The notes under the pieces: model-generated
The model's database searches: none
Seen by the model: only the letters and a program-made list of their open reading frames with translations
Told to the model about the DNA's origin: nothing
Position numbers and translations under genes: made by a program
Origin: Pseudomonadota bacterium
GTDB taxonomy: Bacteria > Pseudomonadota > Alphaproteobacteria > Rhizobiales > Xanthobacteraceae
Length of the DNA stretch: 10,927 bases
Assembly (NCBI GenBank): GCA_021823875.1
Contig: JAKAMD010000084.1
Location: forward strand, 1 to 10,927
Direction: 5' to 3'
In this document: one piece after another, positions 6,751 to 10,927 of the stretch
How the letters are laid out: each line of letters starts with the position of its first letter
Position numbering within the stretch: position 1 is the stretch's first letter

Positions 6751-6936
6751 TCAGCCGCGCGCCAGCCACACCAAAATGACACCGATAATAGCGGAGATAA
6801 GCCCGATCCCCCGCAGCGAGCCGTCCGGCGTTTGCAGCACGCTCATCATGGCGCGCTTGGCCTGCCCCGGCAGGGCGGCAAAGATCAGTCCTTCAATGAC
6901 AAAAACCAGTCCGAGCGCGGCCAGGAAGTCGTTCAT
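6751..6936 (-). CDS. DUF2065 family small inner-membrane protein (YjeT-like)
   Basis: A 61-residue protein with two membrane helices (about 4-22 and 41-58) joined by a short basic loop containing LPGQAKRAM and LQTPDGSLRGIGL. The spacing and the conserved LPG....M and LR.IGL patterns match DUF2065, whose E. coli member YjeT is encoded directly after hflC. The function is unknown. The position suggests a link to the HflKC membrane complex. The ATG at 6934-6936 lies 26 bases after the hflC stop; the ribosome site is weak (a GGCTCGGT stretch), so it may depend on coupling. Small size makes false ORFs a risk in GC-rich DNA, but the hydrophobic pattern and conserved synteny make this a real gene. 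Confidence 0.88.
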   Translation of the reverse strand: MNDFLAALGLVFVIEGLIFAALPGQAKRAMMSVLQTPDGSLRGIGLISAIIGVILVWLARG

Positions 6937-6962
6937 ACCGAGCCGCGCCCGCTGTTGATGCT

Positions 6963-7880
6963 TTACTTACCCGACGGCCCAGCCGCCGCCGCAGCCGGCG
7001 GCAGAGCAAGCGTACCCGATGGGCTGTTGAAATACCGGAAGAAGTTCGAATCCGGCTTGAGCAGCATCCGGGTATCGTTCGGCTTCAATCCGGTCTCATA
7101 AGCCTGCATCGAACGGTAGAAAGCGAAGAAGCCGGGATCCTGGCTGTAGGCGCCGGCGAAGATCTTGTTGCGGGTGGCATCGCCCTCGCCGCGGATCTGC
7201 TCGGACTTGGAATTGGCTTCCGCCAGCAGCACGGTCACTTCGCGGTCGGCATGCGAGCGGATTTCTTGTGCCCGCTGCAGGCCTTGCGCACGGTACTCGG
7301 CCGCCTCGCGCTGGCGTTCGGTCTGCATGCGCCGGTACACCGCCTGACTGTTCTGCTCCGGCAGGTCGGCGCGCCGGATGCGCACGTCCACCACGTCGAT
7401 GCCGTAAGACTTCGCTTCCTGGCCGACGAACTGGCGGATGCGCGCCATCAACTCGGCGCGCTTGTCACGCACCACCTCGATGAAGCTCGCCTCGCCAAGC
7501 ACGCGACGCAGCGCCGAGTTGAGCAGGATCTTGAGCTGCGAGTCGGCAGCGATCTTGGAACCGAGCGATTGATAGAAGCGCAGCGGATCGTTGATGCGGT
7601 AACGCGCGAAGGCATCGACCACCAACCGCTTCTGATCGGAGGCGATCACCTCTTGCGCCGGCGCCTCCAGATCGAGGATGCGGTTGTCGATCTTGATGAC
7701 AGAATCGACGAACGGCATCTTCATATGCAGGCCGGGTTCGCTCACCACCCGCACCACCTTGCCGAGCCGCACCACCAGTGCCTGTTGGGTCTGATACACG
7801 GTGAACAGGCCTGAATAGCCGACGATGAGCGCGACCACCGCGATGACGACGAGGACGCCGCCGATGAAATTGAGCCTCAT
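6963..7880 (-). CDS. hflC: HflC, SPFH-family modulator of FtsH
   Basis: Partner of HflK in the inner-membrane HflKC assembly that encloses FtsH and restrains or directs its proteolysis. Residues 6-25 form the N-terminal membrane anchor. The SPFH/band-7 domain follows (VYQTQQALVVRLGKVVRVV at 28-46, EPGLHMKMPF at 48-57, VDVRIRRADLP at 165-175). A long charged helix with QREAAEYRAQG and the EANSKSEQIRGEGDA signature (221-235) comes next, then FFAFYRSMQAYE (251-262). The 305-residue length is normal; the C-terminus ends in an Ala/Pro-rich tail. The ATG overlaps the hflK stop by four bases (ATGA), with GGGAGG six bases before the start inside hflK. The two subunits are therefore translationally coupled, as expected for a stoichiometric complex. 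Confidence 0.97.
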   Translation of the reverse strand: MRLNFIGGVLVVIAVVALIVGYSGLFTVYQTQQALVVRLGKVVRVVSEPGLHMKMPFVDSVIKIDNRILDLEAPAQEVIASDQKRLVVDAFARYRINDPLRFYQSLGSKIAADSQLKILLNSALRRVLGEASFIEVVRDKRAELMARIRQFVGQEAKSYGIDVVDVRIRRADLPEQNSQAVYRRMQTERQREAAEYRAQGLQRAQEIRSHADREVTVLLAEANSKSEQIRGEGDATRNKIFAGAYSQDPGFFAFYRSMQAYETGLKPNDTRMLLKPDSNFFRYFNSPSGTLALPPAAAAAGPSGK

Positions 7881-9055
7881 TGTCCGCCTCCCGACGTTTG
7901 CGGTTGGCTGGCGGTGTTCGCCGTCTCATGATGCGGCGCGCTCGGCGCCACCGACGGCTTGGTGAGTTCGCTGAGCGGCAGATAGGGCACCACGCCCGAG
8001 CCGCCGTCCTTGGAATCGATGATGATCTTGCTGGCGCCGCCGAGCACGCGCTCCATCGTCTCCAGATACATGCGCTCGCGGGTCACTTCCGGCGCCTTCT
8101 TGTATTGCTCGTAGATCTTCAAGAAGCGCGAGGTCTGGCCGGTCGCCTCCGCCACCGTCTGCTGCTTATAGGCTTCCGCCGCCTGGATGATCTTGGCGAC
8201 ATTGCCGCGCGCTTCTGGAATGACGCGGTTGGCGTAGGTCTGCGCCTCGTTGACCGAGCGGTCCTGGTCGATACGCGCGGCCTGCACGTCGCGGAAGGCG
8301 TCGATCACCTGCTGCGGCGGATCGACCTTCTGCAATTGCACCTGCTGGATCTGAATGCCGGCGCCGTAGTGATCGAGCGTCTTCTGCATCAGATCGTGCA
8401 CCGCGGTCTCGATGGTCTGCCGCGCGCCGGTCAGGATTGGCTGAATGTCGGAACGGCCGATCACCTCGCGCATGGCGCTCTCGGCCACCGCCTTCACCGT
8501 ACCTTCCGGATTCTGGATGTTGAACAAGTATTGGCCGACGCCGGTCGGCTTCACCCGCCACAGCACCGAAAAGTTGACGTCGACGATGTTCTCGTCGCCG
8601 GTCAACATCAGGCTTTCGCGCGGTACGTCACGGGTGGTGCCGGCGCCGCGCCCGGTGTCGATCTCGCGCGTCCCGATGTCGATCTTGTTGACGCGCAGCG
8701 CCTTGGGCGTGAGCGCAGTCTCGATCGGATAGGGCAGATGATAGTTCAGGCCGGGCTGCACCTCGCGCACGTCCTTGCCGAAACGCAGCACCACGCCGAG
8801 TTCGTCCGGTTCCACTCGGAAGAAGCCGGAGGCGCCCCAGAGCGCCAGCGCCGCGACGGCGAGCAGCGCGAAACCGCGGCCGCCGAGATTGCCGCCCGGC
8901 AGGAAGCGCCGCAATTTATCCTGGCCGCGGCGCAGCATTTCCTCGAGATCGGGGGGCGTCGGTCCCGACTGCTGCGGACCGGAGCCCCAGGGGCCCTTAC
9001 CGCCGCCGCCGCCTCCCCAAGGGCCGCCCCCGCCGCCTTGATTGGTCCATGGCAT
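7877..9055 (-). CDS. hflK: HflK, SPFH-family modulator of FtsH
   Basis: The larger subunit of HflKC. The 392 residues begin with the Gly/Pro-rich cytoplasmic tail typical of HflK (PWTNQGGGGGPWGG, residues 2-15, and onwards to about 35), then PPDLEEMLRRGQDKLRRFLPGG (34-55), a membrane helix at about 61-79, FFRVEPDELGVVLRFGK (78-94), and QPGLNYHLPYPIE (100-112). The SPFH core and heptad-rich helix carry DPPQQVIDAFRDVQAARIDQ (245-264) and the NRVIPEARG motif (276-284). The C-terminus is a Ser/Pro/Gln-rich unstructured tail. The ATG at 9053-9055 has GGGAGAG seven to eight bases upstream. A sigma-70-type promoter lies about 50 bases upstream, so this is the first gene of an hflK-hflC-DUF2065 operon separate from folA. 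Confidence 0.97.
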   Translation of the reverse strand: MPWTNQGGGGGPWGGGGGGKGPWGSGPQQSGPTPPDLEEMLRRGQDKLRRFLPGGNLGGRGFALLAVAALALWGASGFFRVEPDELGVVLRFGKDVREVQPGLNYHLPYPIETALTPKALRVNKIDIGTREIDTGRGAGTTRDVPRESLMLTGDENIVDVNFSVLWRVKPTGVGQYLFNIQNPEGTVKAVAESAMREVIGRSDIQPILTGARQTIETAVHDLMQKTLDHYGAGIQIQQVQLQKVDPPQQVIDAFRDVQAARIDQDRSVNEAQTYANRVIPEARGNVAKIIQAAEAYKQQTVAEATGQTSRFLKIYEQYKKAPEVTRERMYLETMERVLGGASKIIIDSKDGGSGVVPYLPLSELTKPSVAPSAPHHETANTASQPQTSGGGQ

Positions 9056-9108
9056 GAAATGTCTCTCCCGGTGCCGGGGCTCGAGCCGGCTGCCTTTTGT
9101 CGCACGGG

Positions 9109-9137
9109 GTTATAGGGGACCGCGCGCCCGGTTACAA
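9109..9137 (-). promoter_or_regulatory. Predicted sigma-70 promoter of hflK-hflC
   Basis: On the minus strand the -35 is TTGTAA (9137-9132), the spacer is exactly 17 bases, and the -10 is TATAAC (9114-9109). Each hexamer differs from the consensus in one or two positions. Transcription would start near 9102, giving a leader of about 46 bases with a strong GGGAGAG site before the ATG. It lies in the 112-base gap between folA and hflK, the right place for an operon promoter. Confidence 0.6.
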
Positions 9138-9167
9138 CGCGCCTACATGCCGCGTTCGCCACACTTT

Positions 9168-9683
9168 TCAGCGCCTTAAATAAGTCACGACGCTGAAACT
9201 GGCGTCGTCGCCGGGGCCGGCGGCGCGCTCCTCGTGCTTGACCGCACGCCACGCCGCGGGATCGATCGACGGGAAATAGACGTCGCCCGCAGGCGACGCG
9301 TGCACATGGGTGATTTCCAACCGGTCGGCGAACGGCATGCAGTCGGCGAAGACGCCGCCGCCGCCGATCACCATGATCTCGTCGGTGCCGCGCCGCACAC
9401 AATCTTTGCGTGCCAAATCGAGCGCCGCATCCAAACTCGCGGCCGCATCCACCCCCTCGGCGGCGAATTTCGGATCTCTCGTGATGACAATATTGGTGCG
9501 CCGGTCGAGCGCCTTGCCGATCGACTCGAAGGTCTTGCGCCCCATCACCACCGGCTTGTCGAGGGTAAGCGCTCGAAAATGCCTAAGATCGGACTTCAGC
9601 CGCCAGGGCAACTGCCCGTCGCGGCCGATCACGCCGTTTTCGCCGACCGCGACGACCAGCACGACCTTCATGCCGTCCTTCAT
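9168..9683 (-). CDS. folA: Dihydrofolate reductase
   Basis: NADPH-dependent reduction of dihydrofolate to tetrahydrofolate, the trimethoprim target. The 171 residues carry the expected landmarks: GVIGRDGQLPWRLKSDLRHF (17-36) with the Met20-loop LPW (25-27) and catalytic acid D32, PVVMGRKTFESIG (44-56) for cofactor binding, TNIVITRD (63-70), and IGGGGVFAD (106-114), matching the IGG loop of the family. It appears to be an intact chromosomal enzyme, with no sign of a mobile dfr cassette. The ATG at 9681-9683 overlaps the acetyltransferase stop by four bases (ATGA). A second in-frame ATG at 9669-9671 with AAGGAC just upstream is a possible alternative that would shorten the protein by four residues. 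It sits in the same operon as thyA, whose product makes the dihydrofolate it consumes. Confidence 0.97.
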   Translation of the reverse strand: MKDGMKVVLVVAVGENGVIGRDGQLPWRLKSDLRHFRALTLDKPVVMGRKTFESIGKALDRRTNIVITRDPKFAAEGVDAAASLDAALDLARKDCVRRGTDEIMVIGGGGVFADCMPFADRLEITHVHASPAGDVYFPSIDPAAWRAVKHEERAAGPGDDASFSVVTYLRR

Positions 9684-10171
9684 GACTGCGTTCCGCTCCG
9701 CGCGAACCGTTCAAGCGCCTCCCCGCTCATGCGGCAGATCTTCCACTGGTCCATGACCTCGGCACCAATCGATTTGTAGAAGGCAATCGACGGCGCATTC
9801 CAATCGAGCACCGCCCATTCGAAACGGGCGTAGCCCTCGTCGACGCAGCGCGCGGCGAGCCTCGTCATCAGCGCCTTGCCGATACCGCGCCCGCGGAACT
9901 GCGGCCGCACGAAAATATCCTCGACATAGACGCCGTGCCGGCCGCGAAAAGTCGAGTAATTGAGGAACCAGACGGCAAAACCCGCGGGCTGCCGATCCCA
10001 TTCGGCGATGTCGCAAAAAAGCCGCGGCGTCTCGCGGAATAAAGCGGCGGCAATTCTCTCTTCGGTGGCGTCGACTTCGTCCGACAGTTTTTCGTAATCG
10101 GCGAGTTCCTTGACCAGCGCGAAGATCAACGCGCTATCGCTCGGTCGCGCCGGGCGGATGACGAGACTCAC
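9680..10171 (-). CDS. GNAT-family N-acetyltransferase, SSAT-like
   Basis: A 163-residue acetyl-CoA-dependent acetyltransferase. The acetyl-CoA-binding motif A is RPQFRGRGIGKALM (89-102), preceded by the strand YVEDIFV (82-88). Motif B ends WNAPSIAFYKSIGAEVMDQW (124-143), with Y132 in the usual general-acid position. The pieces NYSTFRGRHGVYVEDIF and FYKSIGAEVMDQW resemble diamine (spermidine/spermine N1-) acetyltransferases, so a polyamine or other small amine is a reasonable guess, not a demonstrated substrate. The start is GTG at 10169-10171, overlapping the thyA stop by four bases (GTGA), with GAGG seven bases upstream inside thyA. Its own stop overlaps folA by four bases. It is therefore locked between two folate-cycle genes in one operon. 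Confidence 0.93.
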   Translation of the reverse strand: MSLVIRPARPSDSALIFALVKELADYEKLSDEVDATEERIAAALFRETPRLFCDIAEWDRQPAGFAVWFLNYSTFRGRHGVYVEDIFVRPQFRGRGIGKALMTRLAARCVDEGYARFEWAVLDWNAPSIAFYKSIGAEVMDQWKICRMSGEALERFARSGTQS

Positions 10172-10927
10172 ACCGCCACCTCGGCCTTGATGTGCGGATG
10201 CGGATCGTAATGCGAAAGCGTGAAATCCTCGTAGCGGAAGGCAAAGATGTCCTTCACGTCAGAATTGATTGTCATTGTCGGCAAGGCGCGCGGCGCCCGG
10301 CTCAATTGCAGCCGCGCCTGCTCGAGATGATTGAGATAAAGATGCGCGTCGCCGAAAGTGTGGATGAATTCGCCCGGCTTCAGGCCGGTCACCTGCGCCA
10401 CCATCAGCGTCAGCAGCGCGTAGGACGCGATGTTGAACGGCACGCCAAGGAACACGTCGGCCGAGCGCTGATAGAGCTGGCACGACAGCCGCCCCTCGGC
10501 CACGTAGAACTGGAACAGGCAATGGCAGGGCGGCAGCGCCATCTTGTCGACATCGGCCGGATTCCAGGCCGTCACAATCAGCCGGCGTGAATCCGGATTG
10601 CGTTTGATCATCTCGATGAGATGGCTGATCTGGTCGATGGTCTGACCGTCCTTGGCCGGCCAGGAGCGCCATTGATGGCCATAGACCGGGCCGAGATCGC
10701 CGCGCTCGTCGGCCCATTCGTCCCAGATGCGGACGCCGTGGTCTTTCAGATACTTGATGTTGGTGTCGCCGGCCAGGAACCAGAGCAGTTCGTGGATGAT
10801 CGACTTGAGGTGCAGCTTCTTGGTGGTGAGCAGCGGAAACCCGTCGGCCAGGCGAAAGCGCATCTGATAGCCGAACACCGATAGCGTACCGGTACCGGTG
10901 CGATCGTGCTTCTCCACGCCATCGGCC
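10168..10927 (-). CDS. thyA: Thymidylate synthase, 5' end beyond the window
   Basis: Methylates dUMP to dTMP using methylene-tetrahydrofolate, releasing dihydrofolate. The part present reads DGVEKHDRTGTGTLSVFGYQ, then FPLLTTKKLHLKSIIHELLWFLAGDTN, GPVYGHQWRSW, RRLIVTAWNP and ALPPCHCLFQFYV with the catalytic cysteine in PPCHC (codon at about 10525-10527), then QRSADVFLGVPFNIASYALL and the C-terminal KAEVAV. From the GTG at 10915-10917 it has 249 residues. E. coli ThyA has 264, with its catalytic Cys at 146 against 131 in this numbering, so about 15 N-terminal residues, including the true start, lie outside. That GTG is an internal valine codon, not the start. It is the first visible gene of the thyA-GNAT-folA operon. 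Confidence 0.98.
   Translation of the reverse strand, partial: ADGVEKHDRTGTGTLSVFGYQMRFRLADGFPLLTTKKLHLKSIIHELLWFLAGDTNIKYLKDHGVRIWDEWADERGDLGPVYGHQWRSWPAKDGQTIDQISHLIEMIKRNPDSRRLIVTAWNPADVDKMALPPCHCLFQFYVAEGRLSCQLYQRSADVFLGVPFNIASYALLTLMVAQVTGLKPGEFIHTFGDAHLYLNHLEQARLQLSRAPRALPTMTINSDVKDIFAFRYEDFTLSHYDPHPHIKAEVAV

Noticed and set aside
9001..9038. CCG/CCC-rich low-complexity tract, considered as a microsatellite
   Set aside because: It encodes the Gly-rich N-terminal tail that HflK proteins normally have.
9078..9087. GGCTCGAGCC perfect palindrome in the hflK leader
   Set aside because: It is 10 bp in very GC-rich DNA, with no second copy or recognisable regulator site; probably chance.
7880..9115. 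Long open plus-strand frame (411 codons) opposite hflK
   Set aside because: It is antisense to a certain hflK gene and its composition is His/Arg/Leu-rich with no domain. Such frames are a normal by-product of GC-rich codon usage on the other strand.

Overview
This is a GC-rich window from what looks like an alphaproteobacterial chromosome, most likely Hyphomicrobiales (Bradyrhizobium / Rhodopseudomonas / Xanthobacteraceae-like). The assignment is an inference from codon composition, the protein families, the gene order, and a rhizobial-style palindromic repeat. Almost all genes are on the minus strand; only the DUF1015 gene is on the plus strand. I see no tRNA, rRNA, CRISPR array, transposase, integrase or phage gene. 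The window is largely housekeeping, and I found no convincing new multi-gene system in it.

Layout from the left. Bases 1-1533 (minus) encode most of a methyl-accepting chemotaxis protein whose signalling tip is cut off by the window edge. A short AT-richer spacer follows. A compact minus-strand pair then encodes miaA (tRNA dimethylallyltransferase, 1751-2668) and, just upstream of it, a small NTF2/SnoaL-like protein (2686-3090). Divergent from this pair is a DUF1015 protein (3278-4498, plus) with a forced TTG start. Between it and the next gene, 4499-5123 holds no intact gene. It contains a decayed, internally deleted formylglycine-generating-enzyme (SUMF1) relative, a bulged 12-bp inverted repeat, and a REP-like palindrome.

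The right half is a protein quality-control block followed by a folate block, all on the minus strand. Transcription runs from high to low coordinates: thyA (5' end cut by the window edge), a GNAT acetyltransferase and folA, joined by 4-base overlaps; then a good sigma-70-type promoter; then hflK-hflC (4-base overlap) and a DUF2065 membrane microprotein; then a plausible intrinsic terminator; then a DegP/MucD-type periplasmic serine protease. ThyA produces dihydrofolate, which DHFR (folA) reduces, so their coupling makes metabolic sense. HflK and HflC form the inner-membrane SPFH complex that modulates FtsH, and the Do-like protease handles misfolded proteins in the periplasm. The hflK-hflC-DUF2065 order, with miaA nearby, echoes the enterobacterial miaA-hfq-hflX-hflK-hflC-yjeT cluster, but hfq and hflX are absent here.

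The points most worth a second look are the SUMF1 remnant with its two inverted repeats, the acetyltransferase inside the thyA-folA operon, the lone opposite-strand DUF1015 gene, and the regulatory punctuation around hflK-hflC and the Do protease.
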